Below are positions 6,337 through 12,872 of a stretch of 15,554 bases of DNA, piece by piece. A program made the translations under genes and the position numbers. Under the pieces are notes generated by a model that worked only from the letters and a program-made list of their open reading frames with translations, ran no database searches and had not been told where the DNA came from. The DNA lies in assembly GCA_003561665.1 (NCBI GenBank), contig PWVY01000283.1, positions 1 to 15,554 of the forward strand, given 5' to 3'. The DNA is from Thermoplasmata archaeon (GTDB lineage: Archaea; Thermoplasmatota; SW-10-69-26). How positions within the stretch are numbered: position 1 is the stretch's first letter; each line of letters opens with the position of its first letter.

Positions 6337-7893
6337 TTAGTCGACGCTGAAGTCGATGCCTTGGGCCAGGGGCATCTTGTCGCTGTAGTTGATGGTGACG
6401 GTTTGGCGGCGCATGTATTGTTTCCAGCTGTCGGAACCGGCTTCGCGTCCTCCGCCGGTTTCTTTCTCGCCGCCGAAGGCGCCTCCGATCTCGGCGCCGC
6501 TTGTGCCGATGTTCACGTTCGCGATGCCGCAATCGCTCCCGTTGGGGCCAAGGAAGCGTTCGGCTTCAAGCACGTTCTGCGTGAAGATGGCGCTGGAGAG
6601 GCCTTGAGGCACGTCGTTGTGCCATTTGATGGCTTCGTCAAGGTCCTCGTAGCGGATGACGTAGAGGAGGGGAGCGAAGGTTTCGTCTTGAACGATGGGC
6701 ACGTCGTGGGTGACCTCCGCGATGGTGGGTTGGCAGTAGTTGGCCCCCAGCTCGGGGAGGCGTTCTCCACCGGTGAGGATGCGTCCGCCTTGTTTCTCGA
6801 TGTGGCGTTTGGCGTCCATCATCTCGTCCACGGCGTCTTGACTGATAAGGGGCCCCATGAGGGTGTCCTCTTCGAGAGGGTTCCCGATGGGCACTTGCTC
6901 GTACGTGGCGATCAATCGGTCGGTGATCTCGTCCGCGATGTCCTCGTGGGCGAACAACCGGCGGATGGTGGTGCAGCGTTGACCGGCGGTGCCGACGGCC
7001 CCGAACGTGATGGCGCGCTCGGCCAGATCCAAATCCGCGCTGGGTGTGACGATGACCCCGTTGTTCCCGCCCAGTTCGAGGATGCTTCGTCCCATGCGTT
7101 GCGCGACGGCTTCCCCGACCGCGTACCCCATGCGGGTGCTACCGGTGGCAGAAACGAGCGGCAGTCGGGAATCGTTGGCGATGGTCTGCCCGATGCGTTC
7201 ATCCCCGACGGCGAGCGTCATCACGCCATGGTGACCATGGTCTTGGAGCACGTCGTTGGCAAGCTTGCTCATCGCGATGCTTGTCAGGGGCGTTGCCTCG
7301 CTGGGTTTCCACACCATCGTATCCCCGCACACGGCAGCGATGCAACTGTTCCAAGCCCACACGGCGCAGGGTAAGTTGAACGCGGTGATGATGCCGATGG
7401 GCCCTAGCGGTTTCCACTGCTCGTACATGCGGTGATGGTGGCGTTCGCTCTGCATCGTTTTCCCGTACAATTGCCGGGAGAGACCCACGCTAAAGTCCGC
7501 GATGTCGATGGCTTCCTGGACCTCGCCTTCACCCTCTTCCACGATCTTCCCCATCTCGAGCGTGATCAACCGACCCAGTGCGCGCTTGTTCTCCCGCAGA
7601 GCTTCGCCGAAGGCTCGAACGGCATCCCCACGCTCCGGGGCCGGGGTATCGCGCCAGGCCCGGAACGCATCTTGCGTGGCCTTCACGACGCGTTCGTAAT
7701 CTTCTTTGGATGCTTGGTGAACGGTGGCGAGGGGTGCACCGTCGATGGGCGTTGTGACCTCAAGCGGTTCTCCAGATCCGAACCAAGCCTCTCCATCCGT
7801 GGCGCCGTGGAAGGCATCTTTGGAAGGGTCCAGCCCCGCATCTTCGAGAATCCGCGCATACCGCTCAGGGAGATCACCGGCTCCAGGCATCAT
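6337..7893 (-). CDS. ALDH7-family aldehyde dehydrogenase (antiquitin / aminoadipate semialdehyde type)
   Basis: From the ATG at 7893 this is a 518-residue NAD(P)+-dependent aldehyde dehydrogenase. The family marks are ILELGGNNGVIV (271-282, general base E273) and VGTAGQRCTTIRRLF (300-314, nucleophile C307). The GGNN and GQRCTT signatures are typical of ALDH7/antiquitin, which oxidises alpha-aminoadipate semialdehyde (piperideine-6-carboxylate) in lysine breakdown. AFNLPC (171-176, N173) and VWKPSE (194-199, K196) are the oxyanion and cofactor-binding residues; FGGEKETGGGREAGSDSWKQYMRR (473-496 region) is the usual C-terminal motif. The frame stays open to a GTG at 7983, adding 30 residues (SANGLPRV...), but a TATA-like GAGAAAAGG complement about 25 nt upstream of 7893 favours the shorter form, which matches family length. 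It is divergent from the P5C dehydrogenase gene. Lysine catabolism is inferred; other semialdehydes are possible. Confidence 0.9.
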   Translation of the reverse strand: MMPGAGDLPERYARILEDAGLDPSKDAFHGATDGEAWFGSGEPLEVTTPIDGAPLATVHQASKEDYERVVKATQDAFRAWRDTPAPERGDAVRAFGEALRENKRALGRLITLEMGKIVEEGEGEVQEAIDIADFSVGLSRQLYGKTMQSERHHHRMYEQWKPLGPIGIITAFNLPCAVWAWNSCIAAVCGDTMVWKPSEATPLTSIAMSKLANDVLQDHGHHGVMTLAVGDERIGQTIANDSRLPLVSATGSTRMGYAVGEAVAQRMGRSILELGGNNGVIVTPSADLDLAERAITFGAVGTAGQRCTTIRRLFAHEDIADEITDRLIATYEQVPIGNPLEEDTLMGPLISQDAVDEMMDAKRHIEKQGGRILTGGERLPELGANYCQPTIAEVTHDVPIVQDETFAPLLYVIRYEDLDEAIKWHNDVPQGLSSAIFTQNVLEAERFLGPNGSDCGIANVNIGTSGAEIGGAFGGEKETGGGREAGSDSWKQYMRRQTVTINYSDKMPLAQGIDFSVD

Positions 7894-7913
7894 CCTCGGG
7901 AAGGGAGCTGTCG

Positions 7914-7922
7914 GAGAAAAGG
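7914..7922 (-). promoter_or_regulatory. TATA-like box of the ALDH7 gene
   Basis: The minus strand reads CCTTTTCTC, centred about 25 nt before the ATG at 7893. It decides the start against the upstream GTG at 7983. Confidence 0.4.
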
Positions 7923-8077
7923 CTTGGCCTCCACCGTTTTTGACACGGTCCAAAAGAACCCGCGGCAAGCCGTTCGCGGACACCCGATCGCGGACGCGTC
8001 ACGCCCAGACCGAACGCTTCAACTCTCCGACCCGCGACTCGCTTCGACACCTACAACGGTCCTTGCACGCCGCGAAC

Positions 8078-8086
8078 GCTTTTCCT
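8078..8086 (+). promoter_or_regulatory. TATA-like box of the P5C dehydrogenase gene
   Basis: CGCTTTTCC is centred about 36 nt before the ATG at 8119, predicting a leader of roughly 10 nt. It is too close to the upstream ATG at 8089 to serve that start, which supports the shorter protein. Confidence 0.35.
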
Positions 8087-8118
8087 TGATGAGGCCCTTG
8101 CCCGCTCCAGTGGTGTCT

Positions 8119-9699
8119 ATGCCGTTCGAGAACGAGCTCACATATCATCGGTTCCAAGAGAAAGGACAGGGGAAGAAGTTCCACCAAAGTTACGAAGATG
8201 CCCTCGAGGAGGTTCGGGACAAGCTCGGGGAAACCCACGGGTTGCGCATCGGTAGCGAGTCCGTGGAAACCGAGGAGACCTTCACCGTTCGATCCCCCGG
8301 AGACCACGATCTCGTCATCGGCACGTTCGCAGCCGCAAGCAAGGAACACATCGATCAAGCCGTTACCACAGTCAAGGACGCCCAAAACGACTGGGAACAC
8401 GCAGGGTACGAAGAACGAGCCCGCGTGTTCAAAAAAGCAGGGGACCTCATGGCCGATCACAAGTTCCAACTAGCCGCGTTGCTCACCCTCGAAAACGGCA
8501 AGAACCGCATCGAAGCGATGGCGGATGTCGACGAAGCCATCGACTTCCTACGATTCTACAGCGACGAACTTGAACGCCACAAAGGATACGTGTACGACAC
8601 CGGAGAGCCCGTTCCCGGCGAACATTGCACGAACCTTTTGCGCCCCTACGGCGTCTTCGGCGTCGTCGCTCCCTTCAACTTCCCTTGCGCGATCTTCACC
8701 GGCATGAGCGCCGGCGCGCTCATCACCGGGAACACCGCCATCCTCAAGCCCGCAAGCGACACCCCCTTGATCGCCCACTGGGTCCTCGACATCTTCCAAG
8801 AGGCCGAGCTCCCAGAGGATGCCGCCAGCCTCGTCACAGGAGGCGGGCGCGAAGCCGGTCAACCCATCGTCGAGCACCCTGACGTGGACGGTCTCGTCTT
8901 CACCGGTAGCCGCGAGGTCGGCCTGAAAGCACAAGAAACGTTCATCGAGCAAGGCAAACGCGGTCCCGTCATCGCCGAGCTCGGAGGCAAGAACCCGGTC
9001 ATCGTGACCGAGAACGCGGACCTTGACAAGGCCATCAACGGCGTGAAAAAGGGCGCATTCGGTTTCAGCGGGCAAAAATGCTCCGCCACCGCTCGCGCAT
9101 ACGTACACGAAGACCTCATCGACGAGTTCACCGAGCGACTCGTCCAAGAGACCGAAGAACTCGTCATCGGTCCACCCGAAGAAGAAGACACGTTCATCAG
9201 CCCCATCATCAACGACGACGCGCTCGAACGCTACGAACGCATCGTCGCCACAGCGGAAGAAGACGGAGACCTCCTTACAGGTGGAGAGATCCTGGAAGAC
9301 GGAGACCTGGGGAACGGCCGCTTCGTTGCGCCCACCATCGTGAAGGACATCCCCCACGATCACGCGCTGGCTCGGGAAGAGCACTTTCTACCCTTCCTCA
9401 CAATCCACCCCATCGGATCCCTTGAGGAAGGCATCGAGAAAAGCAACGATAGCGACTACGCCCTTTGCGCGGGCTTGTTCACGGAGGACGGGGACGAGGT
9501 CAAGACCTGGTTCGATGAGATCGAAAGCGGCATGACGTACGTCAACCGAGCCAAAAGCGCCACCACGGGCGCACTCGTGCAAGCCCAACCCTTCGGCGGA
9601 TGGAAGTTCAGCGGGACCACCGGCACCTTCGCTGGCGGATACTGGTACCTCCCACAGTTCATGCGGGAGCAATCCCGAACCGTCATCCAGGACGAGTAA
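8119..9699 (+). CDS. rocA: 1-pyrroline-5-carboxylate dehydrogenase (L-glutamate gamma-semialdehyde dehydrogenase)
   Basis: This 526-residue enzyme oxidises glutamate gamma-semialdehyde (open P5C) to glutamate with NAD+, the second step of proline and arginine breakdown. Visible marks are PYGVFGVVAPFNFPC (176-190, oxyanion N187), ILKPAS (208-213, K210), VFTGSREVG (260-268), AELGGKNPVIV (286-296, general base E287) and FGFSGQKCSATARAYVH (314-330, nucleophile C321). The GFSGQKCSA context and the N-terminal ENGKNRIEAMADVDEAIDF (125-143) are typical of P5C dehydrogenase rather than other aldehyde dehydrogenases. The frame is open back to 7432, but that extension is antisense to ALDH7. I chose the ATG at 8119, with the ATG at 8089 an alternative adding 10 residues. 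No proline dehydrogenase is in the window. The 3' end overlaps truA by 17 nt, tail to tail. Confidence 0.92.
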   Translation: MPFENELTYHRFQEKGQGKKFHQSYEDALEEVRDKLGETHGLRIGSESVETEETFTVRSPGDHDLVIGTFAAASKEHIDQAVTTVKDAQNDWEHAGYEERARVFKKAGDLMADHKFQLAALLTLENGKNRIEAMADVDEAIDFLRFYSDELERHKGYVYDTGEPVPGEHCTNLLRPYGVFGVVAPFNFPCAIFTGMSAGALITGNTAILKPASDTPLIAHWVLDIFQEAELPEDAASLVTGGGREAGQPIVEHPDVDGLVFTGSREVGLKAQETFIEQGKRGPVIAELGGKNPVIVTENADLDKAINGVKKGAFGFSGQKCSATARAYVHEDLIDEFTERLVQETEELVIGPPEEEDTFISPIINDDALERYERIVATAEEDGDLLTGGEILEDGDLGNGRFVAPTIVKDIPHDHALAREEHFLPFLTIHPIGSLEEGIEKSNDSDYALCAGLFTEDGDEVKTWFDEIESGMTYVNRAKSATTGALVQAQPFGGWKFSGTTGTFAGGYWYLPQFMREQSRTVIQDE

Positions 9700-10504
9700 C
9701 GCCACCCACGCCCCGGAGCTCCTCCAGCACCTGCGTGTGCTGGAGGACCCGCTCCCAACGTGGCCTTAAGCGATGCACGCCGATGCGACGTGCCTCAGGC
9801 AGCGCCACCCACGGGGCCGAAAGACCCACCCGCGCCAGCAAAAGCCCCGTAGGGGATGCAACCTCGTATGTTCCCAGGTTCCCTCCCTCAAGCGCCTTGC
9901 GAACCCTATCGGGTTCGACCTCGCCCCTAGCTATGCACCGCGCCGCGCCCACCATGCGGCGGACTTGGTGCCGTAAGAAGCGCGGAGCGGTGACCTCAAG
10001 GAACACGCACGAGGCCCCCTGCCACGATCGCACGGCCATCTGGACAACAGAGCGTTGTGCTCGCTCCCTGTCGATCCGGGCGAACTCCCGCACATCATGA
10101 CGGCCATCGAACAAGGCCCACGCGTCTTGGATACGGCTCGCCAAACCGGCATCGGTGAAAGGGAACACGTAACGGTACGTTCGGGAGCGCGCTGCAAAGC
10201 GGGGATCGTGATCGCTTGGAACCTCCGCGCCCGCCCACGGAACGATCCCGGTGGTCGCGCCCGCGATCGAACGAGCGACCGTGTGCACGTCCGCGTCCAC
10301 ATCGAGGGCCACGGGGTGGTCCAGGGCGCTTGTGCCTGCATCAAGGCGCCCATGCGCTCGAAGACGCGGGGTCTTGGCAAGGATCCCCGCTTCGTTGAGG
10401 GCTTCAAGAATGGCGCCGTGAACGGTGGGGGCACCGTGTTGGCGTTGCGTCCCTTGGAACGTCCCGCCATCGAAGGCAAGGCGCAGGAGCACGCGACGGG
10501 TCAC
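9683..10504 (-). CDS. truA: tRNA pseudouridine synthase TruA
   Basis: TruA isomerises uridines 38-40 in the anticodon arm of tRNAs. From the GTG at 10504 the protein has 273 residues, close to family length. Signatures: RLAFDGGTFQGTQRQ near the start (family YDGxxFxGxQxQ), AHGRLDAGTSA with the catalytic aspartate at about residue 55 (family GRTDxGVxA), SRTYRYVFP with the conserved Tyr that follows the active site, and RFLRHQVRRMVGAARCIARG, the C-terminal family motif. Leucine replaces the usual threonine before the catalytic Asp. An in-frame TTG at 10522 would add six residues, but a TATA-like CCATAGGGA (complement of 10538-10546) favours 10504. The gene is convergent with, and overlaps by 17 nt, the P5C dehydrogenase gene, and is divergent from lsm, so it belongs to the RNA/translation neighbourhood. 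Confidence 0.93.
   Translation of the reverse strand: MTRRVLLRLAFDGGTFQGTQRQHGAPTVHGAILEALNEAGILAKTPRLRAHGRLDAGTSALDHPVALDVDADVHTVARSIAGATTGIVPWAGAEVPSDHDPRFAARSRTYRYVFPFTDAGLASRIQDAWALFDGRHDVREFARIDRERAQRSVVQMAVRSWQGASCVFLEVTAPRFLRHQVRRMVGAARCIARGEVEPDRVRKALEGGNLGTYEVASPTGLLLARVGLSAPWVALPEARRIGVHRLRPRWERVLQHTQVLEELRGVGGVTRPG
9720..9747. terminator. 11-bp perfect hairpin just past the P5C dehydrogenase stop, inside truA
   Basis: TCCTCCAGCAC (9720-9730) and GTGCTGGAGGA (9737-9747) are perfect reverse complements around a 6-nt loop CTGCGT. It begins 21 nt after the stop of the + strand dehydrogenase gene and lies within the 3' coding end of truA, where it encodes a VLQ-HTQ-VLE stretch. No T-run follows. 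Position suggests a 3'-end or termination role for the dehydrogenase mRNA. Confidence 0.5.
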
Positions 10505-10537
10505 GGGGTGAAGGAGGGTCAACGGGGCTTCACGGTT

Positions 10538-10546
10538 TCCCTATGG
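10538..10546 (-). promoter_or_regulatory. TATA-like box of truA
   Basis: The minus strand reads TCCCTATGG's complement, CCATAGGGA, centred about 38 nt upstream of the GTG at 10504. It predicts a leader of about 10 nt. Confidence 0.3.
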
Positions 10547-10579
10547 GGGAGGTGTGCAGGCCCGTTCCAGTCACAACGT

Positions 10580-10590
10580 TGATGTATAGG
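10580..10590 (+). promoter_or_regulatory. TATA-like box of the lsm-rpl37e operon
   Basis: TGATGTATAGG is centred about 30 nt upstream of the lsm ATG at 10617. It fits a leaderless mRNA covering lsm and rpl37e. Confidence 0.55.
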
Positions 10591-10616
10591 GGGCCCTTCA
10601 GCGCAGTTCGTCGCCC

Positions 10617-10865
10617 ATGGGTGATGATGAACGCGGGAACCAGCCGTTGGATGTGCTGCACGGTAGTTTAGACGAGCGCGTGATCGTGAACTTGCGCGGT
10701 CGGCGAGAGTATCGAGGCACGCTTCACGGGTACGATCATCCTCATCTGAACCTCGTCTTGAAGAACGCGGAGGAGGTTCACAACGTGGGCACAGACGATG
10801 AGACGGTTGAGAAACAACCGTTCGTCGTGATCCGCGGCGATAACATCGTATACATCTCCCCCTGA
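10617..10865 (+). CDS. lsm: Archaeal Sm-like (Lsm/SmAP) RNA-binding protein
   Basis: At 82 residues this is a single Sm fold, which in archaea assembles into a heptameric ring that binds U-rich RNA. The Sm1 motif spans about 10-48, with the signature RGTLHGYDHPHLNLVL (33-48); D40, H43 and N45 sit at the RNA-binding loop positions. The Sm2 motif is VVIRGDNIVYIS (70-81) with R73, G74 and D75. The linker between motifs is acidic and short, as in archaeal Lsm proteins. A TATA-like box about 30 nt upstream supports the ATG at 10617 and a leaderless mRNA. The stop is 12 nt before rpl37e, a gene pair found widely in archaea, so co-transcription is expected. Confidence 0.96.
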   Translation: MGDDERGNQPLDVLHGSLDERVIVNLRGRREYRGTLHGYDHPHLNLVLKNAEEVHNVGTDDETVEKQPFVVIRGDNIVYISP

Positions 10866-10877
10866 CGGTGATTCTGC

Positions 10878-11039
10878 ATGAGTAAGGGTACTCCTTCCTT
10901 CGGTAAGAAAAACAAACGAACGCACGTGCGATGCCGCCGCTGCGGGAACCGATCCTACCACGTCCGCAAGAAGCGTTGTGCTTCCTGCGGATTCGGGAAG
11001 TCGGCGAAGCTTCGCGGTTACAACTGGACGAAGGGGTAA
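10878..11039 (+). CDS. rpl37e: 50S ribosomal protein L37e
   Basis: This 53-residue basic protein binds 23S rRNA in the large subunit; the family is archaeal and eukaryotic. The start MSKGTPSFGKKNK matches the conserved N-terminus. A zinc ribbon is formed by C19 and C22 (VRCRRCG) with C34 and C37 (KRCASCGFG), and GKSAKLRGYNW (40-50) is the usual C-terminal segment. The ATG at 10878 lies 12 nt after the lsm stop and the TAA ends at 11039, consistent with a two-gene operon with lsm. Confidence 0.97.
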   Translation: MSKGTPSFGKKNKRTHVRCRRCGNRSYHVRKKRCASCGFGKSAKLRGYNWTKG

Positions 11040-11057
11040 CCTTCCCCGTGGTGCTGG

Positions 11058-11076
11058 GCCCTAGATTCGCTAGGGT
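11058..11076 (+). terminator. Hairpin CCCTAG-ATTCG-CTAGGG after rpl37e
   Basis: A perfect 6-bp stem (11059-11064 with 11070-11075), extendable by a G.T pair, closes a 5-nt loop 20 nt after the rpl37e stop. It could mark the 3' end of the lsm-rpl37e transcript. No T-run follows. Confidence 0.4.
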
Positions 11077-11082
11077 GGCGCG

Positions 11083-11095
11083 TGCGTCTTACGCA
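11083..11095 (+). promoter_or_regulatory. Small hairpin TGCGT-CTT-ACGCA just upstream of the 517-residue protein gene
   Basis: A 5-bp stem with a 3-nt loop ends 12 nt before the ATG at 11108, with no clear TATA box nearby. The next gene may therefore be read from the lsm promoter, with this hairpin in its leader. Confidence 0.3.
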
Positions 11096-11107
11096 TCTGG
11101 GTGAACG

Positions 11108-12661
11108 ATGGTTGCAAAGCGTCGAACCGGCGTACGGCAAGCCTACGATCGAGACATCGAGCAGCTTCAAGCAAACGCTACGTTCTTGAAAGAGCATCCT
11201 GAGCATGCTGCTCCCTCCTGCCAGGGGCGTTGCCCGCTTTTTTGCATCTTCAAGCGAGCCAGGAAGGGCGTCAAGCGGCGTCACGGCATGGCCGGCGATG
11301 AGGCCAAACTCGAGCGGTGGGGACGATGGGGGAATGATTTCGCGAAAGCGTACGCGACGATGCTACGCGTTGCGGATGCTGACGAGGACCGATTGGAGTA
11401 CTTGCAGAACGTGACCACGCACAAAGGACGCGTCCCGATCGTCCCTTGGGGAGAAGCGCCGGCGTTAGCCAACGTGGGGATCCAGCATCGGCACGATGTT
11501 TCGCTTCGTTTGCTGGCCGCGGTCCCATTCGTTCGGGAAGAGGATGCGGTGTTCGCGACGAAGGAGGGGATGGTGTGTGCGCATGATGGCCGCGTGCCGG
11601 AAAAGGCCGAGGAGGTGTTCTTCGAGGCGTTGCCGGTCGAGAAACGGTCAGCGTCGTTAGCATCGTGCCCTCACGTCGTGGATCCTGGAGAGGATGATGT
11701 GTTCGTGGAGGTTGATTGGCGTCAAGAGGAACTTCGCTTGCGGGTATGCGAGGCGTGCGCTTCGGGGAACTTGCTGGGTCGTATGCAGAGCGTGATGGTC
11801 ACGAAGGATGTGCTCTCGTTAGTGGATGTGCGGGTTGTGTTGGACCGGTTGATGACGGATGCGGGGGATCCGTGGGAGGTTTCCTGGTCGTTGCCGGATG
11901 CGGTGCTCGAGGCGTATTCGAGCGCGGAGATGGGGGATGAGGGGTTGATCGAGGAGGCGCGCCGAGCGCGTCGGTTCTCGATCGAAGGGGAGCGGCGAGG
12001 GTTGGTCGTGTGGGATGGGATCGTGCATGAGGGTCCGTTCGATGACCTCGTGGAGGAGCTTGGGGCTGAAGGCGTGGAGGCGGCGTTGGTGGATGCGGTG
12101 TTGGAGGCGTTGGATCGTCCCGTGGTGTTGGAGAAGGGGACCTCGATCGAGTTGTTGGAGTCTGTGTGGGCGGAGCATGGTGCTCATGCGTTGAGGGAAG
12201 TCGTGGGGGAGGATGCGGTGGAGGCGTTGTTCGATCCTGGCGCGAGTCGCGATGATTTGGAGCGTTTGGTCTCGGTGGTCGCTGATCGGTTGGATGCCAA
12301 GCGTGTGGAGGCCGCGTTGCCGCAGTATGCTTCGTTGCCGGCCCCGGTGGGGTTGGCGGATGAGGTGGCGCGTGCGATGATGCGGGAGGGGCGCTCGAAG
12401 GCGCAGCAGTTGTTGAACCAGACGCCCTCTTCCGAGGAGGAGGCGGTGGCGGTCGCGTTGGTGAAGGCGTTGGGGTTACCTCGAGCGGCGTGGACGGTGG
12501 ATCCGCGCACGGAGGATATGGCCGAGCACTTGGTCCCGTACGCGGAGGACCTTTTCGAGGCCGAGGGGGAGGCGTACCATGACGCGTTGGTTGCGTTGTT
12601 GAAGGCGACGGGGAGCACGGCCACGATCGAGCGCGTGGACGAGCCTAGCACGCGCGAGTAA
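11108..12661 (+). CDS. Unrecognised 517-residue protein with N-terminal Cys motifs
   Basis: I do not recognise this protein. The first 60 residues are basic and hold C38-x3-C42-x3-C46 (SCQGRCPLFC). A second possible metal site pairs C187-P-H189 with C214-x2-C217 (SCPHVV and VCEACASG), a split zinc-ribbon-like arrangement; C157 is alone. From about residue 240 the protein is acidic and rich in helices with Glu, Ala, Val and Leu (EELGAEGVEAALVDAVLEAL, 316-335), perhaps a helical-repeat region. No signal peptide or membrane segment is seen, so it is cytoplasmic. It follows lsm-rpl37e by 68 nt, which hints at an RNA or ribosome link, but this is inference. Its 3' half uses almost exclusively GTG, GCG, TTG and GAG for Val, Ala, Leu and Glu, unlike the CTC/GTC-using neighbours. 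The ATG at 11108 is the first in frame. Confidence 0.75.
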   Translation: MVAKRRTGVRQAYDRDIEQLQANATFLKEHPEHAAPSCQGRCPLFCIFKRARKGVKRRHGMAGDEAKLERWGRWGNDFAKAYATMLRVADADEDRLEYLQNVTTHKGRVPIVPWGEAPALANVGIQHRHDVSLRLLAAVPFVREEDAVFATKEGMVCAHDGRVPEKAEEVFFEALPVEKRSASLASCPHVVDPGEDDVFVEVDWRQEELRLRVCEACASGNLLGRMQSVMVTKDVLSLVDVRVVLDRLMTDAGDPWEVSWSLPDAVLEAYSSAEMGDEGLIEEARRARRFSIEGERRGLVVWDGIVHEGPFDDLVEELGAEGVEAALVDAVLEALDRPVVLEKGTSIELLESVWAEHGAHALREVVGEDAVEALFDPGASRDDLERLVSVVADRLDAKRVEAALPQYASLPAPVGLADEVARAMMREGRSKAQQLLNQTPSSEEEAVAVALVKALGLPRAAWTVDPRTEDMAEHLVPYAEDLFEAEGEAYHDALVALLKATGSTATIERVDEPSTRE

Positions 12662-12672
12662 CGCTTAAATGG
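12662..12672 (+). promoter_or_regulatory. TATA box of tRNA-Val
   Basis: CGCTTAAATGG is centred about 31 nt upstream of the tRNA 5' end and begins right at the stop of the preceding gene. It matches an archaeal TATA box driving the tRNA. Confidence 0.6.
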
Positions 12673-12697
12673 GGTTTGGTGCTTGGGTGGCATCGTT

Positions 12698-12771
12698 GGG
12701 CCCGTGGTCTAGCTGGTTATGACGTCTCCTTGACATGGAGGAGGTCGCCTGTTCGAATCAGGCCGGGCCCA
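12698..12771 (+). tRNA. tRNA-Val (anticodon GAC)
   Basis: All four arms fold. The acceptor GGGCCCG (12698-12704) pairs with CGGGCCC (12764-12770), followed by discriminator A12771. The D stem is GTC/GAC (12707-12709, 12721-12723). The anticodon stem TCTCC/GGAGG (12725-12729, 12737-12741) closes a 7-nt loop with anticodon GAC at 12732-12734, reading GUC and GUU valine codons. The T stem GCCTG/CAGGC (12747-12751, 12759-12763) holds the loop TTCGAAT. There is no intron and no encoded CCA. Confidence 0.96.
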
Positions 12772-12821
12772 TTCCCCTCATCCTCGGAGGGCGATAGGAT
12801 CGCGCGGTTGCGTGCGGGGAT

Positions 12822-12833
12822 GCGTTTTTAGAG
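12822..12833 (+). promoter_or_regulatory. AT-rich TATA-like element before the histidine kinase gene
   Basis: GCGTTTTTAGAG lies about 45 nt upstream of the ATG at 12873, so a leader of about 18 nt would be expected. The T-run could instead, or also, end the tRNA transcript. Confidence 0.35.
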
Positions 12834-12872
12834 GCGTGGTACGGAAGAGAGCCTTGCCCTGCATGGGCGGGT

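Larger units (their letters stand above)
7894..8118. promoter_or_regulatory. Divergent promoter region between the two aldehyde dehydrogenase genes
   Basis: This 225-bp stretch holds the start regions of both dehydrogenase genes. A TATA-like CGCTTTTCC (8078-8086) precedes the + strand gene and CCTTTTCTC (complement of 7914-7922) precedes the minus-strand gene. A weak 5-bp inverted repeat (ACCGT 7933-7937, ACGGT 7945-7949) lies between them. Both frames stay open across part of it, but the translations show no conserved domain, so it is read as mostly noncoding. Confidence 0.45.

Noticed and set aside
6290..6532. Upstream extension of the lipoprotein frame (Arg/His-rich)
   Set aside because: It overlaps the 3' end of ALDH7, is almost all Arg and His, and would bury the signal sequence and lipobox.
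6361..7374. 337-codon + strand open frame opposite ALDH7
   Set aside because: It is a complementary-strand shadow of a well-supported aldehyde dehydrogenase, caused by high GC and codon bias.
7432..8118. Open frame extending the P5C dehydrogenase 229 codons upstream
   Set aside because: It is antisense to the ALDH7 gene over most of its length, has no domain features, and the normal family N-terminus begins at 8119.
8548..9384. 278-codon minus-strand open frame opposite the P5C dehydrogenase
   Set aside because: It is antisense to strongly conserved coding sequence and shows no family features.
12781..12801. ATCCT...AGGAT inverted repeat after tRNA-Val
   Set aside because: The arms are only 5 bp with an 11-nt loop, and no T-run follows directly. 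It is too weak to call a terminator.
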